A stretch of 64,000 bases of DNA, taken from contig CAZHFN010000006.1 in the NCBI GenBank assembly GCA_964531105.1, forward strand, positions 12,700 through 76,699, given 5' to 3'. The stretch is from UBA2256 sp964531105 (GTDB lineage Bacteria > Spirochaetota > Spirochaetia > Treponematales > Rectinemataceae). This document shows, in pieces, positions 52,976 through 60,744 of this stretch (position 1 is its first letter; each line of letters starts with the position of its first letter). A program made the position numbers and the translations under genes. Below the pieces are notes generated by a model. That model was not told the DNA's origin and did no database searches. It saw nothing but the letters and a program-made list of their open reading frames with translations.

Positions 52976-54529
52976 TTACTCCTTCCACATCTTTTCGTAG
53001 TGCACTAAACCGATACCGTTAATCTCGATTCCCTTTACTTTGGAAGATGCCACGATGGTGGTGGGACGATCGAAGAGCCAGATAGCCACGGGGTCCTCGA
53101 GATAGAGGATTTCCTGGGCTCGCTTGTACATGGCATAGCGTTTTTCGGGATCAGTCTCGGTCGCGGCGCCGTTAACCAGAGCATCCACTTCCTTGTTGGA
53201 ATAGAAACCGTAATTCTGCTCGTTGGTGCCTGTTTCGGTGGTGGTGTACAGACCCCTCAAGCCGCCGTCTGCATCCATCATCGATGTACCGGCGCCCATG
53301 ATGAAAATGGGCTGATCAAAAACCTGGGGTGTTACACCGCTCCACAGGGGAAGGATAACCGACCACTCCAGGACTTCAATTGCAGCATCAATGCCGATGT
53401 CGGCCAAGTTGGCTGACAGGGCTTCAGCCAATTCTACACCCATGGCATAGCGGGGAGTTGTGACGATCTTGGTTTTGAATCCATTGGGATACCCGGCTTC
53501 GGCCAGAAGCTTCTTGGCCTTGGTGATGTCGCGCTTGATCTCTCCCAGGTTTACATGGCCCCAGACAACCGGGGTGAGGGGACCATAGCTCGGTCCGGAC
53601 TGGCCGGGGAACAATCCATTGATGATAGCCGGGCGGTCGATGGCGTAGAGGATAGCCTGGCGAACCTTGGGATTGGCGATGATGGGATCATCGCAGCCGA
53701 AGCGGAAGAGCCTGGAGCCCACCGACGGGGTCTGGACTACCTGGGTCTTGGGACCTTTGGCCAACCTGACCTGGTCCTCGGCGGGGAACTGCTTGAGGAA
53801 GTCGACCTCGCCGTTTTCCAGAGCGATTACCCTAGATGTGGCCTCGGGGATAACTCGGAACACGAGCCTTTCGGTCTTGGCCGGTGTGCCAAAATAGTCC
53901 TTGAAGCGCTCGAGGACAATCTCTTCATCCTTTTTCCAGGAAACGATCTTATAGGGACCGGTTCCCACAGTGGAGGCCACGAAGGCGCCGGTATCTATGC
54001 CGTGCTTGTTGAAAACAGCGGGATCCATGATCGCCAGCGATCTGTTGCTGAGCAAGGACATCATGGGGCCGTAGGGATCCTTGGTACTGATGGCTACGGT
54101 GTATTTGTCAATGACATCAACCTTGACGATCATCTTGGCTTTCTGCTTTACCACCAGGCGCTTGCCGTCGGCGGTGTCGGCCATGAATCGCTCGTAGGTC
54201 GCTTTTACGTCGCTGGCGGTGAGTTCCTTGCCATTGTGGAACTTTACGCCCTTTTTGAGGACGAAGGTCCAGGTTTTCTTATCCGCGCTTACCTTCCAGC
54301 TTTCCGCCAAGTCGGACACAATTTTTCCGTCGGCGGTAAACTTGAGCAAGGTGGAATAGAGCATCGCCACGACCTGCTCGGATTGCCCATCGTTCTGTAC
54401 GTGGGGATCCAAACTGGCTGAGTCGGTGCTGTCCGCAAGGATCAGCTGCTTGGCTTGTGCGAAGACCGAGGGGGCGACCAAGGTCATCGAGATGAGGAGC
54501 GCCGCGAAAATTAACGCGATCCGCTTCAT
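52976..54529 (-). CDS. oppA: peptide-binding protein, family 5 (OppA/DppA-like)
   Basis: 517-residue periplasmic binding protein. The signal peptide ends at VFA-QA (about residue 25). Family 5 features: LAESWKVSADKKTWTFVLKKGVKFHNGKELTASDVKATYERF, GTGPYKIVSWKKDEEIVLERF, VFRVIPEATSRVIALENGEVDF. It is the first gene of the operon, behind a perfect AGGAGG, and followed by hairpins that may raise its level relative to the permease genes. Confidence 0.95.
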   Translation of the reverse strand: MKRIALIFAALLISMTLVAPSVFAQAKQLILADSTDSASLDPHVQNDGQSEQVVAMLYSTLLKFTADGKIVSDLAESWKVSADKKTWTFVLKKGVKFHNGKELTASDVKATYERFMADTADGKRLVVKQKAKMIVKVDVIDKYTVAISTKDPYGPMMSLLSNRSLAIMDPAVFNKHGIDTGAFVASTVGTGPYKIVSWKKDEEIVLERFKDYFGTPAKTERLVFRVIPEATSRVIALENGEVDFLKQFPAEDQVRLAKGPKTQVVQTPSVGSRLFRFGCDDPIIANPKVRQAILYAIDRPAIINGLFPGQSGPSYGPLTPVVWGHVNLGEIKRDITKAKKLLAEAGYPNGFKTKIVTTPRYAMGVELAEALSANLADIGIDAAIEVLEWSVILPLWSGVTPQVFDQPIFIMGAGTSMMDADGGLRGLYTTTETGTNEQNYGFYSNKEVDALVNGAATETDPEKRYAMYKRAQEILYLEDPVAIWLFDRPTTIVASSKVKGIEINGIGLVHYEKMWKE

Positions 54530-54563
54530 ATTTGCCTCCTAAAAAAGATAGAGATATTGGGCG

Positions 54564-54618
54564 ATTGAAACATATCAAAAACCGGATGTCAACATGTAGT
54601 ATGAATAAATAGTCATAC
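54564..54618 (-). promoter_or_regulatory. opp operon promoter with upstream inverted repeat
   Basis: Minus-strand TTGACA (54587-54592), 17 bases, TTCAAT (54564-54569). Just upstream is a 6-bp inverted repeat GTATGA/TCATAC (54599-54604 and 54613-54618). The 189-base gap after the dipeptidase gene has no other feature I recognise. Confidence 0.6.
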
Positions 54619-54718
54619 AATAAGACAAAAAACCGAGAAAGAGCATAAATATACTGGAATTGCCGTGTCTGAAGCCAGTATAAAGACATCAGCAAAGCAG
54701 TTCTATTGCGCTGTCCCC

Positions 54719-55750
54719 TTAGTTGCCCAGCCCCGGTTTCCAGGTTTCTTCAAATGCCCGCATGAGGTTGAGTCCCAGTATCTTCCTGATGTGCTCTTCC
54801 GAATAACCCCGATTGAGCATCTCTTGAGTGATGAGAGGGTAATCCTGGATACCATTGAAATCAGCCGGTTGCCTATTGTTGTTGTCAGGCGGACAGGCCT
54901 TCTCGTCAAAAGCCCCGGTCACGCTGCTATAGGGAAGATCGTCGGCGGTAAACTCATGCTTGGGATAAGCGCCCATGGTGCCCATGGAGTCTGTCGAAGT
55001 GGCGACATGGTCCACCCCAACGAGTTCGATGGCATATTCCAGACAGTCGAAATAGTCTTTTAAGGTGGGCATTCCAGGAGTCCCCTTCCAAATAAGGGGA
55101 GCCCAGGTGCATACGCAAATCACTCCGCCTGAATCGGCGACAGCCTTGATCTGATCGTCGGAAACATTTCTGGGATTGGGAACCACTGCGCTGGGATTGG
55201 CATGGGAGATTATCATGGGAGCCTTGGAAGCCTGACACACATCGAAAAAGGTTTTCCTGCCCACATGGGTTAAATCGATCGTGATTCCGAGCTTCTGAGA
55301 CTCCCTTAGAAGTACCTTGCCAAAATTGGAGAGCCCTGAATCGTTGGGTTCTAGACAGCCGCAGCCTACAAAATTCTGTTCATTGTAGGTGGGTTGCATG
55401 ATACGAAGCCCTAGCTGGTACCAGAGAAGAAGATTTTTAGTGCTATTGCCCACGAAGCTCGAGTCCTGGGAAAGGAAAATATGAGCCATCCGGCCTTGGG
55501 CGTGAGCCTTCCGAATTGAATCCGGCGTCTGGGCCAGCAAAAAGCTTTCATCCTTCGCTATCACGGAATAAAAGTCCACAACCTTGGACAGTGTCTGAAA
55601 CTGATCTTCATTGGGGTTGGGAATCGTGAGCCCAACGGCGGTCAATCCCGAGCGATCCGTCCTATCGGTTCTTTTGGTAAGATATTGGACCGAAGGGTCA
55701 ATAACGATGCAATCCCTATGCAGGGCAAGAGCTCTTTCGCTTATATTCAT
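54719..55750 (-). CDS. M19 (membrane/renal dipeptidase)-like protein with degenerate metal site
   Basis: 343-residue TIM-barrel protein of the M19 amidohydrolase group, without a signal peptide. Conserved are LTHVG and ISHANPSAV (two metal histidines), the GVDHVATSTDSMG aspartate region and the C-terminal ILGLNLMRAFEE. The first metal ligands, normally H-x-D near the N-terminus, are replaced (IVIDPSVQY), and the bridging glutamate strand reads FLSQDSSFVG. It may hydrolyse dipeptides through an altered site or have another amide substrate. It lies upstream of oppA on the same strand. The ATG at 55750 follows a TATATG -10 (55760-55765, -35 TTGCAT 55783-55788) by 9 bases; another ATG is four codons upstream. 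Confidence 0.82.
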   Translation of the reverse strand: MNISERALALHRDCIVIDPSVQYLTKRTDRTDRSGLTAVGLTIPNPNEDQFQTLSKVVDFYSVIAKDESFLLAQTPDSIRKAHAQGRMAHIFLSQDSSFVGNSTKNLLLWYQLGLRIMQPTYNEQNFVGCGCLEPNDSGLSNFGKVLLRESQKLGITIDLTHVGRKTFFDVCQASKAPMIISHANPSAVVPNPRNVSDDQIKAVADSGGVICVCTWAPLIWKGTPGMPTLKDYFDCLEYAIELVGVDHVATSTDSMGTMGAYPKHEFTADDLPYSSVTGAFDEKACPPDNNNRQPADFNGIQDYPLITQEMLNRGYSEEHIRKILGLNLMRAFEETWKPGLGN

Positions 55751-55920
55751 GGTAAAAGCCATATACCATGATCTGTATGACAATGCAAGCCACTTTGACA
55801 AAATTCCCCATACTGCAATGCTCTAGTAGCCAAGATAAGGCAGGCCTTGATCAGCCCCGGGCAAGTATTGTATCTTTTCGCCGTTGCCAAAGGGCATTGG
55901 TTTCTTAGGCACTTCACCAA

Positions 55921-55993
55921 GGGGAATTAGCTCAGTTGGTAGAGCGATAGGTTCGCAATCTATAGGTCGGGGGTTCGAATCCCCCATTCTCCA
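55921..55993 (+). tRNA. tRNA-Ala (anticodon CGC), integration target
   Basis: Cloverleaf: acceptor GGGGAAT/ATTCTCC with the G3-U70 wobble that identifies tRNA-Ala, D-stem GCTC/GAGC, anticodon stem ATAGG/TCTAT around TTCGCAA, T-stem GGGGG/CCCCC around TTCGAAT. The anticodon CGC reads GCG. The 3' part, from base 55952, is repeated at 57530. Confidence 0.96.
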
Positions 55994-55995
55994 CT
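55952..55995. repeat. attachment-site-like repeat, copy 1 (inside tRNA-Ala)
   Basis: 44 bases from the anticodon loop (TTCGCAATCT) to two bases after the tRNA (CCACT) are identical to 57530-57573. The four bases ATAG before a single mismatch also match. The intact tRNA is at this end. Confidence 0.95.
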
Positions 55996-56023
55996 TTCCT
56001 TAAATGATGGTTACTTATGACTC

Positions 56024-56075
56024 AACACACCACACTTGCCTTTAACTGTGGTGTGTTCTATCATCGTTCTATCAT
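56024..56075 (+). promoter_or_regulatory. abiE promoter and operator
   Basis: TTGCCT (56036-56041), a 17-base spacer and TATCAT (56059-56064), ending 9 bases before the ATG. A perfect 11-bp inverted repeat AACACACCACA (56024-56034)/TGTGGTGTGTT (56047-56057) encloses the -35, and GTTCTATCAT is repeated at 56055 and 56066. AbiEi antitoxins are known to repress their own promoter through inverted repeats, so this is the likely operator. Confidence 0.75.
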
Positions 56076-56673
56076 GAAACTTGGAACCGAGCAACAGATC
56101 CGCGACCTTATCTCATCCCATGGCGGCTATATCCGCGCGGATTCACTTAGGGAAAATGGAATTCATTCGGCTAAGATCGCCGCACTTGTTTCCTCTGGTA
56201 TGCTGATTCGCCTCAAGCGCGGGCTTTACACACTCGCAGATAGTGCGGAACGCTCTGAACTTGTCGATATCCAGAGAGCAGTTCCCACCGGTGTATTCTG
56301 CCTTGGTACAGCGCTCTCGCTACATGGAATAGGCACATGGGAATCGCCGGAGGTCCAGCTTGCCATCCGCCGTGATTATCGCATCACCCTCCCAAACCTC
56401 CCGCAGATTAGGCTATTCTCCTTCTCTGGAGTCCGGTTTGAGCTAGGAATTGTCGAACAAGCTACTGAAACCGGAGTTGTCCGAGTCTATGACCGCGAAA
56501 AAACTATCTGCGACATTATCCGATTCCGGAATGTACTAGGCCTGGACATCGCCATGGAAGCCCTGAAGGAGTATCTCAAAGGGCGTAGCCGGAATATCCC
56601 TAGACTCCTTGAATATGCAAAACTACTTCGCATGGAAGGCACGATGCGCGGCTATCTTGAGGCGCTAGCATGA
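56074..56673 (+). CDS. abiEi: AbiEi-type antitoxin, transcriptional autorepressor
   Basis: 199-residue antitoxin of the type IV AbiE toxin-antitoxin/abortive-infection system. An N-terminal winged helix (EQQIRDLISSHGGYIRADSLRENGI, then LVSSGMLIRLKRGLYTL) is followed by the AbiEi C-terminal domain (VPTGVFCLGTALSLHGIGTW, VRVYDREKTICDIIRFRN, ALKEYLKG). The start at 56074 is chosen because it lies after the operator and matches the family N-terminus and length; the frame is open to 56017 but would translate the operator. It overlaps the toxin gene by 4 bases (ATGA). Confidence 0.92.
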   Translation: MKLGTEQQIRDLISSHGGYIRADSLRENGIHSAKIAALVSSGMLIRLKRGLYTLADSAERSELVDIQRAVPTGVFCLGTALSLHGIGTWESPEVQLAIRRDYRITLPNLPQIRLFSFSGVRFELGIVEQATETGVVRVYDREKTICDIIRFRNVLGLDIAMEALKEYLKGRSRNIPRLLEYAKLLRMEGTMRGYLEALA

Positions 56674-57512
56674 CAGGGAAGGAAGAATCCATCCGTGCGC
56701 GACTCAAAACCGTAGCGACCCGGAAAGGGATCAGTTTCCAATATGCCACCTTACTCTATATGCATGAAGGTTTCCTGCGGCGGCTCTCGGTATCGTCCTA
56801 CAGAGAGTGTTTTATACTCAAGGGAGGCCTCCTGCTTCAGTGTCTTTCAGAGTCTTCATCCCGCACGACGAAAGATATCGACCTCCTCGGTAATGGGATA
56901 GCAAACGATTCGGCTACGATAACCGCCATAGTCTCCGCAATCATTGCAAGGCATGAGGATGATGCCCTTCGTTTCGATCTAGATTCTTTGGCAGTCGAAG
57001 ACATTATGGAAGGCAATGAGTACCACGGCATTCGGTTTCATATAACCTGTTATCTCGGGAACATCCGTAATACTATCCAAGTAGATGTCGGATTCGGCGA
57101 TGCTGTGGAAACACCATTTCGGGAGATCGACTATCCGATCCTGATTGATGGACCAAAGTTCTCTATGCTCTCCTATCCCTTATCAACTGTCATCGCGGAA
57201 AAATTCGAGACAATGATTGCCCTTGCCGACATCAATAGCCGCATGAAAGATTTCTGGGATGTCGCCTATCTTCTCGAAAATCACGACATTCCGAAAGAGG
57301 AACTCGTGCAAGCCTTGAAGGCGACCTTTCAAAAGAGAGGCACGCCGATACCGGCAGAGCCAACAGTATTTTCTTCATCCTTTGCAAGCTCCGAGAAGGC
57401 TTCAACACAATGGAAGGCATTTATTCGGCGCTCCCATCTTCCAGATATGGACTGGAAGGTTGTTCTATCAATCATCCAAACTCGGCTAGCTCCTGCATAT
57501 AAAGCGCTATAA
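56670..57512 (+). CDS. abiEii: AbiEii-type nucleotidyltransferase toxin
   Basis: 280-residue toxin of the AbiE system, a DNA-polymerase-beta-type nucleotidyltransferase (COG2253/DUF1814). The key motifs are intact: FILKGGLLLQCL, the metal-binding TTKDIDLLG (D-x-D), the strand NTIQVDVGFGD, and KFETMIALADINSRMKDFWDVAYLL. In characterised relatives the toxin acts on tRNA or GTP and halts growth, protecting populations against phage. No stop or frameshift, so it should be active. The stop is 18 bases before the 3' repeat copy region. Confidence 0.93.
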   Translation: MTGKEESIRARLKTVATRKGISFQYATLLYMHEGFLRRLSVSSYRECFILKGGLLLQCLSESSSRTTKDIDLLGNGIANDSATITAIVSAIIARHEDDALRFDLDSLAVEDIMEGNEYHGIRFHITCYLGNIRNTIQVDVGFGDAVETPFREIDYPILIDGPKFSMLSYPLSTVIAEKFETMIALADINSRMKDFWDVAYLLENHDIPKEELVQALKATFQKRGTPIPAEPTVFSSSFASSEKASTQWKAFIRRSHLPDMDWKVVLSIIQTRLAPAYKAL

Positions 57513-57529
57513 AAACAGTGAGGTATAGT

Positions 57530-57573
57530 TTCGCAATCTATAGGTCGGGGGTTCGAATCCCCCATTCTCCACT
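57530..57573. repeat. attachment-site-like repeat, copy 2 (tRNA-Ala 3' fragment)
   Basis: Exact copy of 55952-55995. It lacks the 5' half of the tRNA (acceptor and D arm), so it is a fragment and not a second tRNA gene. Confidence 0.95.
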
Positions 57574-57589
57574 AGTTCATGTTCGAATC

Positions 57590-57623
57590 GGGTTATGCCT
57601 AACCCTTCCTTGCTAATTTTTTT
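57590..57623 (+). terminator. weak terminator-like hairpin beyond the tRNA fragment
   Basis: GGGTTA/TAACCC with a TGCC loop (57590-57605), then an 11-base gap and TTTTTTT (57617-57623). It lies 17 bases after the repeat copy and may be the original tRNA-Ala terminator, now separated from the tRNA by the island. Confidence 0.4.
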
Positions 57624-57672
57624 AGGATACATATACTACACAAGATGCGCTCCACAATTTTCTTGATTGAGT

Positions 57673-57805
57673 CGATTTCAAAAGTCTATTAACTTTTAAA
57701 ATCGGCTTTGTAGTTTCGTCAATTTTTATACTAAAAGCATAAAAATTGACGAAACGTACGCATCTGGAAGGTAGTTTCTGCAAAACTCATCTGACTTTTG
57801 CAGAA
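57673..57805. repeat. cluster of three hairpins before the PAS/HD-GYP gene
   Basis: Hairpin 1: 57673-57685 with 57692-57704, 12 of 13 pairs. Hairpin 2: 57713-57729 with 57739-57755, a perfect 17-bp stem (GTTTCGTCAATTTTTAT) with a 9-base loop. Hairpin 3: TTCTGCAAAA (57776-57785) with TTTTGCAGAA (57796-57805), perfect. Together they fill most of the 276-base gap, which has no gene; none ends in a T-run. Confidence 0.75.
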
Positions 57806-57849
57806 GCTTCGCTTTATATGAAATAAATAATCCTGTAAAAGGAAGTTTA

Positions 57850-60087
57850 GTGAGGAACAAGCAGGTACTTCCCAAAGTGATGCAGAATAAAGAAGAAGGA
57901 CCGAAATCTCGGACTCTTTCATCAGCCCTTGAACTCGGCCTGCTCCCTGGAGTTGCCTCAAGAAATACCATCGACCCTAATTCCCGGCAAGGGTTAGATT
58001 TGATTTTGGCAGAATTGATTATCAACAGCACATCTGATTTCATGTGGTGCGTCAACTGTAAAGATTTCGGCCTCCTTACCTTCAACAAGAGCTTAAGCGA
58101 CTACTTCCTGCATGAGCGCGGTATCAAAATCGCCGTGGGAATGCGCCCCGAGGACCTCTTCCCCCCAGGGAAGTATGTAGAAACCTGGCATGGGATCTAT
58201 AAAAAAGCTCTGGCCCAGGGAGAATTTTCTGAAGACTATTCCGTATATTCCGGAACCCGCTATCTACAACTGAGCGTCAATTTGATTCGTGAAAAGGGAG
58301 AAGTGGTCGGAATCTCCGTATTCGGTAAGGACGACACGAAGCGCAAACTCATCCAGGATGCACTGCGGGACAACGAGGAGAAGTTTCGGATCGCCTTTAT
58401 GACAGGAACCGATGCCTTCTATATCGGAACCCTCGACGATGGGCGGATTGTGGAAGTAAACACCATCTTCGAAGACATATTCGGCTATCCGCGGGATGAA
58501 GCGATAGGAAAGACGTCGCTCGAGCTGGGACTTTACGCAAATCCTTCCGATCGCGCAAAGGCTATCGGATTGCTCAAGGAATCGGGATTTGTCAAGGATT
58601 TGGAAATGTCCGGCAGGAAGAAGGACGGAAGCCTGATCACCGTCTCGCTCTCTATGCAAATAATGGTATTAAAAGGCATTAAACATAGCCTTGGTGTGAT
58701 CAGGGACATTACTGCCTTGAAGGAGACTGAAAAAGCCCTTCGCGAAGCGGGCAATAAATACCGGGAGATTGTCGAAGACGCCATCGAGGGGATTTATCGT
58801 ACGACTTTGGATGGCCATACCCTTTCTGCGAACCAAGCCCTCGCAAGAATGCTTGGCTACGATTCGGTTCAAGAAGTCCTTACATCAATCGTAGATTGGG
58901 GAACCCAGGTGTGGTTTGACCCTGCGGAGCGCCAAAGTTTTCTAACCCTCCTTCGGGAACGCAAAGCGATTCGCGGTTATGAATGCCTCTTCAAGAAAAA
59001 AAACGGAGATGTGATTTGGGTTTCCCTAAACAGCCGGATGATCTTTGGAGAGGATGGGACAGCCCTCTTTGCCGAAGGTTTTGCCCAAGAAATTTCTGAT
59101 CGAAAACGCGCCGAGGATGCGGGCGAGCGTATCAGGGCAAGTTTCGAGAAGGGAGCGGTGGCCCAGGCTTTGACTTCCCTGGATGGCAAATTTCTCAGAG
59201 TGAATGAGGCTCTCGCCAAACTTTTGAAATACCCTGCAGAAAAACTTGAAGGCATGACATTCAATGAAATAACACATCCGGAAGATCGGGGAGCAAGTCT
59301 CAATATACTTAAAGACCTCGGAAAAAGCGGCGGTACTTTCCGATTTGAAAAACGATATATCACTAGCAAATCAGAAATTGTCTGGGTAGACATCAATGTC
59401 GCGCTAGTGAGGGATTCTTCCGGGCAACCTCAATATTTCGTTGGTACTTTTGTAGATATAACTCAGCGCAAACACGCCGAAGCAGAACGTCAAAGATCCG
59501 AAGACCAACTAAAACTGACACTGGAAAGCATTACCTCCGCGCTCTCCATGGCCATCGAGGTGCGCGATCCCTATACCTCTGGCCATCAACGGCGTGTCGC
59601 CGACTTGGCCTGTAAGATATGGGAAAAGCTAAGATTGCCCAAAGAAGCGATAGAGGGGCTGAGGATAGCGGCGCTGCTTCATGATCTGGGAAAGCTCCGC
59701 ATTCCCACAGACATCCTCAGCAAACCCACGAAGCTATCTCTGGCAGAGGTGGCTCTGATCAGAGAACATGCCCTTGCAGGTTGGGAAATCCTGCGATTTG
59801 TGGAGTTTCCCTGGCCTGTAGCGACCATAGTCAAGCAACATCACGAGAGATTGGATGGCACCGGGTATCCCGACGGATTAAAGGGAGTGGAAATTCTCAT
59901 GGAATCCCAAGTGCTTGCCGTCTCAGACGTTGTGGAGGCCATGGCATCCCACCGACCGTACCGTTCATCCCTGGGTCTCGATGCAGCCCTGGAAGAGATA
60001 AAAAAAGGCAGTGGGATTTATTACTCCTCCGAAGTTGTGGAAGCAGTAATTGCATTATTCCACCAAGATGGTTATATGCTTCCTTGA
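57850..60087 (+). CDS. multi-PAS HD-GYP cyclic-di-GMP phosphodiesterase
   Basis: 745 residues, cytoplasmic, no membrane segment. Four PAS/PAC units follow each other: about 55-165, 175-300 (ending GVIRDITALKETEK), 300-425 (ending EGFAQEISDRKRAED) and 430-550 (ending VGTFVDITQRKHAE). A C-terminal HD-GYP domain (about 560-745) has ALLHDLGKLRIP (H611, D612), KQHHERLDGTGYPDGL (H664, H665) and DVVEAMASHRPYR. It should hydrolyse c-di-GMP in response to signals sensed by the PAS domains. The start is a GTG with AAGGA about 7 bases upstream. It opposes the diguanylate cyclase at 26 kb. Confidence 0.95.
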   Translation: MRNKQVLPKVMQNKEEGPKSRTLSSALELGLLPGVASRNTIDPNSRQGLDLILAELIINSTSDFMWCVNCKDFGLLTFNKSLSDYFLHERGIKIAVGMRPEDLFPPGKYVETWHGIYKKALAQGEFSEDYSVYSGTRYLQLSVNLIREKGEVVGISVFGKDDTKRKLIQDALRDNEEKFRIAFMTGTDAFYIGTLDDGRIVEVNTIFEDIFGYPRDEAIGKTSLELGLYANPSDRAKAIGLLKESGFVKDLEMSGRKKDGSLITVSLSMQIMVLKGIKHSLGVIRDITALKETEKALREAGNKYREIVEDAIEGIYRTTLDGHTLSANQALARMLGYDSVQEVLTSIVDWGTQVWFDPAERQSFLTLLRERKAIRGYECLFKKKNGDVIWVSLNSRMIFGEDGTALFAEGFAQEISDRKRAEDAGERIRASFEKGAVAQALTSLDGKFLRVNEALAKLLKYPAEKLEGMTFNEITHPEDRGASLNILKDLGKSGGTFRFEKRYITSKSEIVWVDINVALVRDSSGQPQYFVGTFVDITQRKHAEAERQRSEDQLKLTLESITSALSMAIEVRDPYTSGHQRRVADLACKIWEKLRLPKEAIEGLRIAALLHDLGKLRIPTDILSKPTKLSLAEVALIREHALAGWEILRFVEFPWPVATIVKQHHERLDGTGYPDGLKGVEILMESQVLAVSDVVEAMASHRPYRSSLGLDAALEEIKKGSGIYYSSEVVEAVIALFHQDGYMLP

Positions 60088-60215
60088 TAAAATATTCGGA
60101 GTGCGATCTTAACTACTTCCATTACAAATTCATATATCAAGTGTGATATTTATTTTTATGGAGAATATGGCCAAGAGCCGTCCTTGTCTGCTCGGGTAAC
60201 TATTGGGAGTTGTGA

Positions 60216-60722
60216 ATGAAGAAATTGATACTTGCCATTGTTATTGGCGCACTGATGACATCCTGCACCTTCTGGTTGCCTCAACTAAAAGTTAGCGGTG
60301 TCATGGAGATAGGCAAGCCAGAACGGAAAACCAACTTGGTCCAAATCTCGGTTAACCCCAAATGGGAAAATCCCGGTAAAGGCAATAAAAAGCTAAACGG
60401 CTTTTATGTTGAATTCCGAAATCCAGGCAACATGCCGGTGTATATTGTTTGGGAAAAATCAATCCTGGAATATTCCAACCGTAGCTTCATTCCTTTTATT
60501 GAGGGACAGAGGTACGAGCTTAACCCCAAGCCTATGGAAGCTTTAATGATTCCTCCTAGGAGTGTAGTCAGAAAATACATTTATTCGCCCCAGCAACTCT
60601 ACCAGGAAGCCGGCAAGAGCGGAGAGTGGAAAATAAAACCCTTGGAAGCCGATCAGGTTTTTGTCACTTTCTATATAAAATCCGATAAAATAACGGATTA
60701 TTACTCAGTAGTTGTTAGATAA
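60216..60722 (+). CDS. lipoprotein, unknown function
   Basis: 168 residues. A short leader ends in a lipobox LMTSC (Cys17). The mature part looks beta-rich (ISVNPKWENPG, LNGFYVEFRNPGNMPVYIVWEKSILEY, QVFVTFYIKSD), like a small immunoglobulin-like envelope domain. I recognise no family. GGGAG precedes the ATG. A small DUF3185-like membrane protein gene follows after 22 bases, probably co-transcribed. Confidence 0.8.
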   Translation: MKKLILAIVIGALMTSCTFWLPQLKVSGVMEIGKPERKTNLVQISVNPKWENPGKGNKKLNGFYVEFRNPGNMPVYIVWEKSILEYSNRSFIPFIEGQRYELNPKPMEALMIPPRSVVRKYIYSPQQLYQEAGKSGEWKIKPLEADQVFVTFYIKSDKITDYYSVVVR

Positions 60723-60744
60723 ATCTTATTGAACGGAGTTGAAA

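Larger units (their letters stand above)
55996..57573. mobile_element. 1.58-kb AbiE island in tRNA-Ala, no integrase
   Basis: The segment between the two 44-bp repeats holds only the AbiEi/AbiEii pair and about 80 bases of leader. The repeat unit is 1578 bp from copy to copy. Such a layout (intact tRNA, cargo, 3' tRNA fragment) is the standard mark of site-specific insertion into a tRNA gene by a tyrosine recombinase, but no recombinase, excisionase or replication gene is inside or in the neighbouring kilobases. It may be a satellite moved in trans or a remnant. Confidence 0.85.

Noticed and set aside
53555..54421. Open frame of 288 codons on the plus strand
   Set aside because: It lies wholly inside oppA on the other strand and has no family motif; a shadow of biased codon use.
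57530..57573. Second tRNA-Ala gene
   Set aside because: Only the 3' 42 tRNA bases are present; the acceptor 5' strand and D-arm are missing.
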